Shown piece after piece: positions 10,611 to 23,400 of a DNA stretch of 64,000 nt. This DNA is from Piliocolobus tephrosceles (lineage: Eukaryota > Chordata > Mammalia > Primates > Cercopithecidae). Within the stretch, counting starts at the first letter, position 1; each line of letters opens with the position of its first letter. The stretch lies in NCBI RefSeq assembly GCF_002776525.5, contig NC_045434.1:116104095-116168094 (forward strand). Direction: 5' to 3'. Below the pieces are notes generated by a model. The model ran no database searches and had not been told where the DNA came from. It saw only the letters and a program-made list of their open reading frames with translations. Both the position numbers and the translations under genes were made by a program.

Positions 10611-13600
10611 TGTAAGTCTCTATGAACAGAACTTTGAGTAACTAATTGATTCCATTCTCATATAAAGGCTTACTATACCACAACTAAAATCATTTTATAT
10701 ATAAATATTGATTAATAGTAAAAAGCATTTTTGTATATCTTCATATATATCAAGTGTGATTTATCAATCATTTTACATAAATATTTTCTAACATTTCTAT
10801 GAATAACATCTTCATTTTATAATTAAAAATATGAAATATAAACAACAACAACAATGAGTTCATCAATCCAATATCCCCCTTCATTTCTTGCCCCTTTCCC
10901 TTCTGTTTCATTGCTAAACTTTTTAAAGTATTTTACATACTCACTGCTTCTACTTTACCTTTTAGGCACTCTCAACCCCACGGAAATCTGTCCTATATTC
11001 ACATGAAGTATCTGAAATTTTTCTAAACATGTACACCACTAACCTCTTGACATTAAGCATTCATTGGAGAATGCTTCGTTTATCTGACTTCTTAACACGA
11101 TTCTATACTTTGTGAATTGTCTCTTCTTTTAAATAGTTTATTCCTTATTTTCTATGAAAGCATAATTGCCTGATTTTCTTTTTACTTTTCAATTTTATTT
11201 AAGATTATTTGGTAAACTCTTCTTTCTTTTGTTGGCGTTCTCCCAAACTCTGATTTCACTTTTAAGTCCTTCTTTTCATTTTATGGGATAAAACTGTTGT
11301 AGCATATTTAGTTTCAAACAATGTATTTTTGATGAAAACCAAATATGAGGAGAAAGTTGGTACTAGTAAACAACTGGGAGAAAGTTTGAAGCAAAAAAAC
11401 TATGACAATGCTCAGTAAATAAATGCTGTTTTATTTTTTCCCTCTAGTGTTTGATAGTGACCATTCATTAATAATACTTTTCACAGAGATTCAAATTGTA
11501 GGAGCTATTATTTAGTTGATAAACATAGGTTTTTTTGTTTTGTTTTGTTTTTTGTTTTTTGTTTTTGTTCGCATCGTAGAACTTACCTTTTATCTAGGGA
11601 GCTTGTGCTTAGAATTTTTAATAGTCACTTTTTTCTGGCCTCATTATTGCCAGAGTAGGGGTTAGGGCAGGGGAACAAAGGGAAACTTTTGTGCAATTAT
11701 CTGTTTATAAGAACATTAAATCAAATGAAGAAATTAAGAAAATCAATACTGAATTCAACTGCTCATGGTAAGTTCTATAAAGTCTATGTCTTTAATAATC
11801 CCTCTTTAGTTGTTTTAAAATCCAGTGTGATGATCATATAACTAAGTATGTTTTTGTGGATATCTGTATTTCTTTGAGGTAAGTTGGTATGCCAATGTGT
11901 TATATTTGATTTTGTAAATACTATGGTGAATATTAGCCAATTAAATGAAGAATATAAAAGTTGCATAGTTCTGTAATCGTTGGGTACAAGAAGCTTCTCT
12001 GGATAGTGTCAGCTTCTTTATATCAAGTATACGTTCCCAGATGTCCTGGGACAGTATCCGTTTAAGGATGAAGCTTCATATTTCAGAATTGAGAGCTCTA
12101 AACCAGATGGATTAAAAAGTTAAAACAAAACGTAGACTACTATGAAGACAATTGTTTATCTTTTGTTTGATTTCTTTGTATTGTTTTACATTTAAAATGA
12201 ATAGCCAACATTTAAAATAAAGCCTGTATTTAAAATAAGGTGTAACTATCAAGTTGTATACATACTCTGACGGTGTAAATCATATTCTCAGGTTCAGCTA
12301 AAATAATCGTCATAAACAATACTTTCTTTTAAATAATTAAATCTAAAAAGTACTGATATTTGATGATAGGCATGATACTCATTTAAATTATTTTAAAATT
12401 GATAGAGTGTTCATTTAAATTGAAAGCAAGAGAACAGACCCTTGCTCACCAGATCTCTTTTTATGTGTTGTGCAGGGAGTATGGGCAGAATTAGAGCTGC
12501 TTTCAAAGATTTGAAATTAATCTCACTTAGATTTTTCCTGAAGAGGTAAACTGTAAGTTCATCACAAAATGATTCAGAATGCAAATATGTAAGTCCCCCT
12601 GAAAGGGACAATGTCATCTGGCTCAAAGAGTCAATTTGTGACTGGTAGTAAATAAAGACCTGGGAGATGCAGGATAGTGATATCTCCGTAGCCCCTGATG
12701 TAAGAGAAGCAAATCTGGCCTTACCAAGACCTGCTGCTCCCTCTAAACAGATTTCCCCTGCAGTCAAAATATGTAAGAATGCTGAGCTCCAGCCTGGCCT
12801 TATAACCATAGATCTTGCTAACGTTTCATCAGTTTAAGCTTCAGAACCCAGAGAACTATTTGATCTCGCTTTGATATTTCTTCTGCATGTGACAGGTTTG
12901 GGTTTCAGCATCTAGCTAGGCACTGCAGAAACAACTACCCTCAAATGCTCAGTCACAAATAATTATTCAGATCTTCAAAAGATTTTTCATTTATTCTCTC
13001 ATGACACTTATATCAATGTCATGCCTTCCTTAATAGGGTTAACAAAACACATTTTTGCTAGTGCTTACCATTTAAATTTTCATTCTCATTCCTTTATTTC
13101 TCAAGACATTTGAATTGGTCCAGATTTTTTTAATTGCACTATTTTGAACCTATATATGGAAGAAGAACTTAAAATACAACTCTTCTTTCAGCCATTTATT
13201 AAAAAACAAAACAAATATTGTTGGAATATTAGGAAAGACCTGGAAGGGAGGCAGAGTTACATACATTTAAGGTGGACACAGTGTTTATTTAAAAATGTTG
13301 GACTACATTGTGTAGGTAATGAATAGTCCCTAATGGCCCATGAGCAGTGGAATGGCTCGAATACAAAGATCACACAGGTTTCATTGCCAGAGTCAAATTA
13401 AAAAAAGAAAGTGCAGAAGAGACATTAATCTCTAGACACTGGTCTAAATTCTTCATCTTCAATTCAGTCCCTAGCCAACAGAATTCCAGTTTCTAATTTT
13501 CTCTTTACAGAATGAATTGTTGTTAAGATTATCAGTGAGTCCATAACAGCAAAATAAAATGTATTTTCTTCAGCTTTCATCCTATTTGATGCAAGTATAG

Positions 13601-13734
13601 TGTTTGCTTTCCATGTGATTCTTCCCTCTCCCAGTATTCATTTGATCATGTATTTTTGCTTCATTTCCTGTCTTTTTATTGTCCTTTCTCTCACAGTTGT
13701 TTAAATATCTGCCATCATTTTGTACCCTTATTTT
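10611..13734. other. Mostly unassigned AT-rich DNA
   Basis: I see no gene. 11530-11562 is a (T)nG low-complexity tract. 12420-12830 is less AT-rich than its surroundings and holds the longest open frame in the window not explained by a known repeat (132 codons, minus strand, 12809-12411). I do not recognise that product and see no splice, promoter or codon signal supporting it, so it is not called as a gene. It may be an undetected LTR. Confidence 0.45.
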
Positions 13735-14196
13735 TTTTAAACTTGACTTTATATTTTAGAACAGTTTTAAATTTACAGTTTCCATGTGACATTCCTTCCC
13801 CCAGTATCTACTATTATCAACATCTTGAAATAATGTAGTATATTTATTACAAGTGATGAACGAAAATTGATACACTATCATTAAACAAAATTGATAGTTT
13901 ACATTAAGGGCCACTCTGCTTCATATATTCCATGGTTTTAAAGATATGTGTAATGATATGTACCTATTATTGTACTCCATGCAGCATATTTCACTGCCCT
14001 AAAAATCTCCTGTGCTCCACCCACTCAGCTCTCCCTGCCCATAAAGCCCTGGAAACCACTGATTTTTTTTTTTTTTTTTACTATCTCTGTAGTTTTGCAT
14101 TTCTATAATGTCATGTAGTTGGAATCTTACAGTATGAAGCCTGTTCAGATTGACTCCTTTTACTTAGTAAATATGCATCTAAGCTTCCCTCAGGTA
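13735..14196 (-). mobile_element. Old L1 (L1M-type) 3' region, left part
   Basis: This is antisense old L1 DNA. The blocks 'ATATTTTAGAACAGTTTTAAATTTACAG', read as separate short matches, and 'TTTCACTGCCCTAAAAATC' are typical of L1M 3' ends. The element continues after the Alu at 14197-14498, so the Alu is the younger insertion. Confidence 0.8.
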
Positions 14197-14498
14197 ATTT
14201 TTGTTTGTTTGTTTGTTTTTGAGGCAGAGTCTCACTCTGTCACCCAGGAGTGACAACAACCTCGGCTCACTGCAACCTCCACCTCCTGGGTTCAAGTGAT
14301 TCTCCTGCCTCAGTCTCCCGAGTAGTTGGGATTACAGGTGATGATCCATCACCACACCTGGCTAATTTTTGTATTTTTAGTGGAGATGGGGTTTCACCAT
14401 ATTGGTCAGGTTGGTCTGGAGCTCCTAAGCTCAAATGATCCTCCCGCCTCGGCTTCACAAAGTGCTGGGATTACAGGCGTGAGCCACTATGCCTGGCC
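14197..14498 (-). mobile_element. AluS-like element
   Basis: A near full-length antisense Alu. Its degenerate tail reads as (TTTG)n, followed by both monomers up to 'GAGCCACTATGCCTGGCC'. It splits an older L1. The direct repeat around it ('CTTCC..AG.TATTTTT') is imperfect. Confidence 0.95.
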
Positions 14499-14660
14499 TC
14501 TTCCAGATATTTTTCATAGCTTGATAGCTCATTTATTTTTGTTTCTGAATTATAATTCATTGTGTGGCTGTACCACACTTTATCCGTTTACTTATTTGAA
14601 GAACATCTTGCTTGCTTCCAAGTTTTAGTATTTATGAATAAAAATAATATATGTCCCTCT
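14499..14660 (-). mobile_element. Old L1 (L1M-type), right part
   Basis: Continuation of the L1 at 13735-14196 beyond the Alu. 'TTTCATAGCTTGATAGCTCATTT' and 'AAGAACATCTTGCTTGCTTCCAAG' match the next part of antisense L1M 3' sequence, in order and with no gap. Confidence 0.75.
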
Positions 14661-14849
14661 TTTTTAATCATCATATTTTGTTGCTCCTCAGGACTACAGA
14701 TTCATTGCATCTCTTCTCAATTATTTACTGTCCCTTGATGAAGTAATATATTTACCTTTATCAAGTTTTGTATTTTTAATATGTTTGCCACAAAGAAGTC
14801 ATACAAGTATGACAAAATTAATCTCCTTAAGCCAGAATTCATCTTCTTG

Positions 14850-15650
14850 TAGCCAACCTGACATCCTCAGTCCTCATTTCTCAGATCTACTATGCGACTA
14901 CCTTATACCTGTTCATCCAGGATCAAAGTTAGACACTCTTTAGCTTTCTTTCCCCATTCTTATACCAGCACCAAATTATTTAACAATGTTGGCACAATAT
15001 TTTGTTTCTACATTCTTTTTTCACCCTTACAACCTCTGACATAAACTGTCATAATATTCTATCTAAAGACTTGGTCTTCCAGGCTTTGCTTCTTAACTCT
15101 GTTAACCCAAAGTCTTTATGTAGCCAGATTTAGCTTCTTAAAGTGTAATTCTGTTCATGTCATTGCAACAAATGCAATATTGCAATAATGTCTATTTAAA
15201 ATAGCCTAAGTTAAAATTATTATTTTTTATATAGCTGGCCCTTTATTATCTGACACTAGCTGACCTTTTCAGACCTAATTCTTACAACTGACTCACAGAT
15301 ACAACAAATTTCTATAAATTTCTTTGCCAGGCCTATTTCTTCCCACTTGTGTTTTTGCATGTGTTTACTTTTATCCCCCTCAACTGGAATGTCCTTTATC
15401 TTATTTTCCCTCTTAGTAAAGTCTAACTTTTCCATTACAATGTTAAAGAGACTGCTTTTGAGGATTTCCCCTAAATGTTTTACATAAAATTTTTATTTCT
15501 CTCCTTTGTGATACCATAGAGTTTTTAACATATGTCTCTTTTAGTCTTTTCATATGCTGTTAAAATATTTTACATGAATATTTCACCACCCTATAGTGTT
15601 TACCTCAAGAATTGAAATCATCATGTGTGTCTTCTGAATTTGACACATAT
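14850..15650 (-). mobile_element. L2 element, antisense, diverged
   Basis: The order of short motifs fits an antisense L2 3' half: a pyrimidine-rich run, then 'TTCATGTCATTGCAA', then 'CAACTGGAATGTCCTTTATC', then a 'TATAGTGTTTACC...ATTGAAATCATCATG' type ending. It is strongly diverged, as expected for this mammal-wide family, and borders are approximate. Confidence 0.55.
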
Positions 15651-17014
15651 ACAAACTCAGTAAATTGAGTTGACCACATTAATAAGTGACTTAATTACAC
15701 AACTGAAATGAGTCATTCAAGGGGAAATTTATCAGCGTTTATACTAAGAAGATTGTACATAACAGATTTATCTTGCTTCATTTTTCTGGTCTGTGGCCCA
15801 TAAAGAGATACCTAGGACTCTCAAATGTCGGAAGAATGAAGAATTAATATTCAAATATCAGCAAGAGCAATAAATAAAATTTCCAAATACTCTACCATTT
15901 AATGTCAAGTTCCTGAACTATACAGGTCTGCAGAAACCTCTAAAATCATGAACCATTTTCAATCAAGTAATGAATTCTATAATCTATTCTTTGAACTTAA
16001 TAGCCTTAATAAATATGTGATTATGCATGCACCTATTTTTCTTGCCTGAGACAAAAAACATTTTTTCATTTTCTTAAAGTAAAAGCTACTTTAATCAAAC
16101 TTTAAAAATAAATTATTTTTTTAAAGGACACTTTAAAATGCTGACAACAGCTGATTAAGTCTGCTACAGAAACCTTTTCATTATTTTTATTTGGAAAACT
16201 CAGAAATCACTATATTTCATTGGTAATAATTCTGATGTTAAAGCCTTTTTTTAGTGTTTTGTAGAATTACTTTACCTCAGTGACCCCACTCCACAGTGAT
16301 TTACAGATTCACCAATTTTAGACATTTATAATAACATAGATATATACAGTAACATTATCAGTCATCCCTTTCTTGGAAAAATATTTATGTAAACTGCAGT
16401 TCAATAATGTTAATGAAAATTTCCACATTCATTGAGAAAAGTGTTTTTGACTTCAAATAATATATACTCTAGTCCGTATCTAATTCATCTTTTCTATCTA
16501 CAACTTACAGATGTATAAAAATAAATAATCTCAAACCATTTAAATGAAAGACAATGTATGTGTGCCCATATCCATATGTATTCTGGGACAGGTGACTGTC
16601 AGTACTCCCTTTCTTCTAGAATCATATGTTCAAGATATTTTAAGAAAGGCATATCATGATGAATTTTTCCCACAGTTTTGTTGAAGCCAGCTGGGAGCAC
16701 ACCTTTGTTATCCTGATACATTTATGGGTCAGGTAGACGTGTAGGGGCTGGCTACCCAAAACCAACTAATCACTAGGTCTGTTTACAATAAAAAGACATT
16801 TCGAGACATATTTCTGCTATATGAATTCCTGACAATTTTTTCCTGTAAGAATAGCCTCTTTTAACATACAAATAGTTTCCTTTATACAGAAAGTAGATAT
16901 AAGGCCAAAGGGAGTATATAATATCTCTATTTAATAATTACATATAAAAAGTTTTATTTACTACTTTCCTTGCTTTCAGTCTCCCAGTCTTGTCTCTACT
17001 TGGATTAAAACATT
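15651..17014. other. Unassigned AT-rich DNA
   Basis: No gene, RNA gene or recognisable repeat seen. Confidence 0.5.
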
Positions 17015-17022
17015 TTCAGCTG

Positions 17023-17233
17023 CAGCCTAGCCAATGTAGTGAAACCCTGTCTCAATCGAAAATACAAAAAATTAGCCAGGCATGGTGGCAGGAGCCTGTA
17101 ATCCCAGCAACTTTGGAGGCTGAGGCAGGAGAATCCCTTGAACCCAGAGGCAGAGATTGCAGTGAACGGAGATTGTGCCACTGTACTCTAGCCTGGGTGA
17201 CAGAGTGAGGCTTCATCTCAAAAAAAAAAAAAA
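17023..17233 (+). mobile_element. 5'-truncated Alu
   Basis: A sense Alu starting within the left monomer ('CAGCCTAGCCAATGTAGTG') and ending in a 14-base A-tail. An 8-bp direct repeat, TTCAGCTG, flanks it at 17015-17022 and 17234-17241, showing truncation at integration. Divergence suggests AluJ or AluS. Confidence 0.92.
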
Positions 17234-17284
17234 TTCAGCTGTACAAAGAACTGTGTAAATATGGCAATAAGAAGGGTTTACGAA

Positions 17285-17362
17285 AGCATATATATATATG
17301 TATATATATATTTATATACTTTTATGTATTTATATTTATTTATATATATTTATATATTTAAT
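17285..17362. repeat. AT-rich (TA)n/(TATT)n low-complexity tract
   Basis: Alternating TATATA and TTTATA units without a constant period. Confidence 0.85.
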
Positions 17363-18431
17363 TGTCAATCCTTGGAAAGTCTCTAGATTCCATATCTCTC
17401 TACATTTTAAAAACACAAAAATGATTTTATTCATGTATTTATTGTTCCATTTTTACTAGAAAATACTTTTTTCTATGCTGTCAGAGATTTTTACTTGAAT
17501 CTCCTTTCATTTATTTGTTCTTGGTGTAGTGGTGATAGGGGTTGAATATTTTTTATTTATTGTATAATTAAATCTATGTAAAACATAAAGCCCTCAGTGC
17601 AGTTGGCTTGAATTAAGACTGTGGGTTATTTTACCAAGTCACAATTTTACTTTCTCCTGAATTGTCCATGCATTAAAATATTGCTTATAAACGAAAAGGC
17701 TTTGTTTCTCCTAAACAAATACAATTCTATTTGTGTTTATATTTTTATATGTGCTGTTATTTCTTGGGTTTTTCGAAAGTTCTGAAACTTTCTTGGAGAC
17801 ATATTATAATTCTACTCCTTGTTACATTTTGGCATAAAAATTACTCTGAGGTATGGTGATCTTGCCCCTTTGAAGATATTTGCCCTCGAATTGTAGAGAC
17901 AAGGTCAGTATCTAGATGTATCTTATTAAGATAAAAATAAGAATTGTATCAGAAGTTATCAGGACCTAAAGATGACTGGTGGCAAAATGTATGTGGATAG
18001 ACGTTTTAGGGAAGCTATCCAGGCAGCAGTGAAATGATGGCATTGTCACTGTGTGTTGTTTAGAAATGCCTGCATTTTCTAATATTTCAAAGCTTAATGA
18101 ACTTTGTTCATTAATTATTTTACAAAACAATATCATATATGAAACAGATAGGGGTGGCACTTCTATTAAACTTGTGTACTACCATGCATTTATATCTTTT
18201 TCTGTCTTCCTTGCAGCCTTCCATGACCCTCAACCTAGTGGAATTTTGAAATTACTTATTTTGTCCAAACTTTTCATTTTGCCACTGAAGTATAGGAGGA
18301 TTCAATGACACAGTTCATTTCTCACACACACAAAAGAATGTTTCTCTCCTCTCTTCTCTGCTTAAACCACACCAAACACCAAAAACCTACCAACTAACTA
18401 AATAATAACAAAGAGTAAAACAAACATAATA

Positions 18432-18650
18432 GTCTAGTTCCTAAGTACACAGGCTCTGAAGCCAAACTGACACTGAAAGATTTTATGACTTTTGATAATT
18501 TGTGTCTTGGTTTCATAATCTGTAAACTAGGCTAATAAAAGTACCTTTTATAGTACAAATTAATGCTATGAAAATTAAAGCTTAATAATCATAAAACTTT
18601 TCAGAATATTTTTTAGTTCATTGTAAGTGCTATATGGTGTTTATTAAGTA
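18432..18650 (+). mobile_element. MIR element, sense
   Basis: This is a diverged but nearly complete MIR (tRNA-derived mammalian SINE). 'ACAGGCTCTGAAGCCAAACTG' at the start, 'GTCTTGGTTTCATAATCTGTAAA' in the core and 'AATAAAAGTACC' followed by the 'TTAGTTCATTGTAAGTGCTATATGGTG' end region follow in the right order. Confidence 0.8.
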
Positions 18651-19394
18651 AATTTACATTGTAAAAAATAATACTTATAAAAACGTGCATAGAATATACA
18701 CATATAATTTAGTAAACAAGTATAAAATAAACATCCATGTATCTATGTAACCTTAAACAAATTCAACAGATAGAAAATTGCCAGGACCCCAGATATAACC
18801 CCAACACTACCAAACACGTTCTCAGTGATAAATTCCTTTTTCCTCCTTGTGTATTTCCTGACATAGAAAGGTAGCTATCAGTAGCAGTAGTAGTAGTATC
18901 ATCATGTATTCTTACAGAATCATTTTCTCACTTTCCTTTACATTTTTGCAACTTATGTGTGCAATCCAAAACAATATAGTCCATTGTCACTCTTTCTGAG
19001 AGATACATAGAATAAAATCATATTGTATCTTCCTGAGGTCTGGAAATTTTATTTCAGGTGTACAATGCCTATTTCTAATGATAGGTAGGGTCATATTGAT
19101 ATGTAGTATCTATTATATGATTATACGTCATTTTGTTTTTTCAATTTTTCTATTGTTATTAGACATTTGAATTATAACTGGTTTTGCTGTTGTAAACCAA
19201 GACCAGTGCAAATTTTTTTTCACACAAAACTGTAGTATATGAGAATAAGTGAATTTGCTAAGCAATATAGTATGCGTATTTTCAACTTTACTAGATAATA
19301 ACAGGTTTTTCCAAAGTATCTTTACCAATTTATACTTTAAAAGTAGATATGTAAAAGTAGTCATTGTTTCACATATTACTACAGACAAACGTCT
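18651..19394. other. Unassigned AT-rich DNA
   Basis: No gene or repeat recognised. A short (AGT)n tract lies near 18882-18897. Confidence 0.5.
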
Positions 19395-19945
19395 CTAAAA
19401 CTTGTTAACATCAAACAACCATAGTGATTTATCATTCCGCACATTTTCTGTGGGTCAGGGATTAAGGAGCTTCTCAGCTGGGCAGTTCTGGCTCTGAGTT
19501 ATTCATCAAGTCACAAGCAAACATCACCTGGCACTAATGGTCATATGAAATCCTCACAGGGGTTAGAAGATCTGCTTCAAAGTTGATTAATTCACATGGC
19601 AGATGAAAAGTGAAAAATGGCAGGCAGGGCATTTGCCAATGGCAGGCAAATTGGTGGTGGCTGTTATCTTGGTGGCCAAGTTCCTGTCCACATGGGTCTC
19701 TTCAATGTCCTCATGAATGGCACGACAGGCAGCTGGCTTTCCCCAGACTGAACAATCCCAGAAAGCAAAGCAGAAACTGAAATGTCACTTAAAACCTAGT
19801 CTCAAAGGGCATAAATTATTTCTGCTATATTATGTTGATATACAGGCTAGCATGATGCAATTCAGAGGGAATTACACTAAAGTATTAATTCCAGGAAGCA
19901 AGGCTTACCAAGGAAAATCTTGGAGGCTGGATATAACGCAATTCT
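19395..19945 (-). mobile_element. MaLR-like (MLT1-type) LTR, antisense
   Basis: An old solo LTR in antisense. It shows 'TCTGTGGGTCAGGGATTAAGG' near one end, 'CTTCAATGTCCTCATGA' and 'GGCAGCTGGCTTTCCCCAGA' in the middle, and 'AATCTTGGAGGCTGG' at the other end, in the order I know from old mammalian LTRs of this kind. The family name (MLT1 versus a related LTR) is not certain. Confidence 0.55.
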
Positions 19946-20449
19946 AACTTCTCATAACGTGAGACTTTTAAAATATGTTATAAGTTTTAATTCGGATATT
20001 TATTAATTAAGTTAAGAATTTTCACATGTTTATTGGCATTTACATATTTTGGGAAGTTTTTCGTATTTTATTTTTTATTGTATTGGGTACCTAGTAGGTA
20101 TATATATTTATGAGGTACATGAGATGTTCTGATACAAGCATACAATGTGTAATAAGCACACAAAGGAGAATGAGGTATCCATCACCTCAAGCATTTCTCC
20201 TTTGAATTACAAACAATTCAATTATATTATTTAATTTATTTTAGAATATATAATTAAGTTATCATTGACTATAGTCACCCTGTTGGGCTATCAAATAGTA
20301 AGTCTTCTTCATTCTTTCTGTTATTTTGTACCCATTAACCGACACCACATGCCCTAACCCTCATACTACTCTTCCCAGATTCTCGTGACCGTACTTCTAT
20401 TTTCCATGTCCATAAGCTAAATTGTTTTGATTTTTAGACCCCATAATTA

Positions 20450-23400
20450 AGTGAGAACATGGAATTTTTGTCTTTCTGTGCCTGGTTTATTTTATTTAAC
20501 ATAATATTCTTCAGTTGCATCCATGTTGTTGCAAATGATTGAATCTCATTCTTTTTTTATCGCTGAATAATTTTCCACTGTGTATATGTACCACATTTTC
20601 TTTATTCATTCATCTCCTAATAGACACTTAAGTAAGTTCCAAATCTTAGCTATTTTAAATAGAGCTGCAACAAACATAAGAGTGCAGATATCTCTTCAAT
20701 ACATTGATCTTCTTTCTTTTGGGTCTATAGCCAGCAGTGAGATTGCTGGATCCTACGGTAGCTCAACTTTTAGTTTTCTTCTTTTTCTTTTTTGTGGAAT
20801 GCCTAAATTGTTCTCCATAGTGGTTGTTCTAATATACATTCCTACCAAAGGTATAGAACAATTCCCTTGTCTTCACAGCCTTGCCAGCACTTGTTACTTC
20901 CTGTCTTTTGGGTATAAGCCATTTGAATTGGGTGAGTTGATATCTCATTACAGTTTTGATTTGCATTTCTCTTTTCATATGCATGTTTGCCATTTGTATA
21001 TCTTCTTTTGAGGAATGTCTATTCAAATATTTCGCCCATTTTTCTTTTATCAGATTATTAGATTTTTTTCTACAAAGTTGTTTGAGCTCTTGAATATTCT
21101 GGTTATGAATTACTTGTCAGATGCATAGTTTGCAAACATTTTGAACACATTCTCTGGGTTGTCTCTTCATGTTATTGATTGTGTCCTGTGATATGCAGAA
21201 GTTGTTTACTTGATGTGATCCCATATGTCCATTTTTGCTTTGGTTGCTTGTGCTTATGGCAAAATTGCTAAAGAAAATTTTACCCAGACAAATATTCTGG
21301 AGACTTTTCCAAATGGTTTCTTGCAGTAGTTTCATCCCTTGAAGTCTTCGATTCAAGTCTTTAATTCATTTTGATTTGATTTTTGTATATAGCGAGAGAC
21401 AGGGATTTAGTTTCATTCTTCTGCATATGGATATTCAGTTTTCCCAGTATTATTTACTAAAGAGACTGTCATTTTCCCCACTGTATGTTCTTGTTAGCTT
21501 TGTCAAAACCAATTATTACTGTAGGTGTGTAGATTTGTTTCTGTGTACTCTATTGTGTTCGGTTAGTCTGTGGGTTTGTTTTCATGCCAGTACCATGATG
21601 TTTGGGTTACTACAGCCCTGTAGTATAATTTGCAGTCAGGTAAAATGATTCCTCCAGTTTTGTTAAATTTGTTTAGGATAGTTTTGGGTATTCTGAGTCT
21701 TTTGTGGTTTTATATATTTTAAGATTTCTAAAATATTTTTGTGAAGAACATCAGCATTTTGATAGGGATGGCGTTAAATCTGTAAAGTGTTTGGGGTAGT
21801 ATGGACATTTGAACAATATTGATTCTTCCAATCCATGAACGTGAAATAATTTTTCATTTTTGATGTTTTCTGTCATTGATGTCTTATAGTTTTATTATAA
21901 AGATCTTTGACTTATTTGGGTTAAGTTATTTCCTAGGAAGTTGATTTTACGTGTGGCTATGGTAAATAGGACTACTTTTTTTTTTTGAATGGATAATATC
22001 TTATGTATGTATGTATTTATGTATTTATGTATTTATTTATTTATTATACTTTAAGTTCTAGAGTACATGTGCATAACGTGCAGGTTTGTTACATATGTAT
22101 ACTTGTGCCATGTTGGTGTGCTGCACCCATCAACTTGTCAGCACCCATCAACTCATCATTTACATCAGGTACAACTCCCAGTGCCATCCCTTCCCCCTCC
22201 CCCCCTCCCCCCCTCCCCATAATAGGCCTGGGTGTGTGATGTTCCCCTTCCCAAGTCCAAGTGATCTCATTGTTCAGTTCCCACCTATGAGTGAGAACAT
22301 GCGGTGTTCGGTTTTCTGTTCTTGCGATAGTTTGCTGAGAATGATGGTTTCCAGCTGCATCCATGAAATGGGACTACGTTTTAAATTTCTTTTTCAAATT
22401 GCTCACTTTTGGCATATAGAAATACCACTGATTTTTGTATGCTGATTTTGTCTCCTGCAACTTTACTGAATTTGTTTATAGTTCTAATAGTTTTCTTGTG
22501 TGTACTCTTTACATTTTTCCAAATATAGAATTATATTATCTGCAAACAAAAATAATTTGACTTCTTCTTTTCCAATTCAGATGCCCATTATATCTTTCTC
22601 TTTTTAGATTGCTCTAGCTAGAACTTCCGGTACTGTGCTAAATAACAGTGGTGACAGTGGGCATCCTTCTCATGTACCTGATCTCAGAGGAAAGACTTTC
22701 AGTTTTTCCCCATACGGTATGACAGTAACTGTAGCTCTGTTATCTACGGATTTTATTATATTGAGATATATTCTTTTTGTCAAGAATTTTGGAATTTTTT
22801 AAATCATGAAATAACGTTTAACTTTATCAAATGCTTCTTCAGTATCAGTTGAAATGATTATATGGTTCTTATTTTACATGTTGTTGATGTGATGTATTAA
22901 ATTAATTGGTTAACATATGTTGAACCATTCTTGCACCTCAGGGATAAATCCAACATAGTCATAATGAATAATCTTTCTAATGTATTGTAGAATTTGTTTT
23001 GCTAGTATTTGGTTGAGAATTTTTGCATACATATGTGTTAGAGATATAGTTTTCTTGTTTTGATGCATGTTTGTCTGGTTTGGTATCAGGGAAATTCTGG
23101 CCATGTAGAATTAGTTGGAAGTATTCCTTCTTCCTCTATTTTTTTTTGGAATAGTTTAAATTGAAGTGATATTAATTCTTTAAATATTTGGTAGAATTCA
23201 GCAGGGAAGCTATCAAGTATTGAGATTTTCTTTACTGGGATACTTTTTATTATGGCTTCAATCTCATCACTTGTTATTGGTCTGTTGAGGTGTTAGATTT
23301 CTTAATGGTTCAGTTTGTGTAGGTAGCATGTGTCTAGAAATTTGTCCATTTTTTTCTAGATTTTCCAGTTTATTAGCATATAGTTGCATGTAGTAGCCAC

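Noticed and set aside
20580..21011. 143-codon plus-strand open frame, the longest in the window
   Set aside because: It is the antisense of the ORF2 C-terminal region of the full-length L1. The complementary strand carries the L1 signal.
22086..22445. 119-codon plus-strand frame with a proline-rich run
   Set aside because: Antisense translation of an L1 3' UTR; the prolines come from its C-rich tract.
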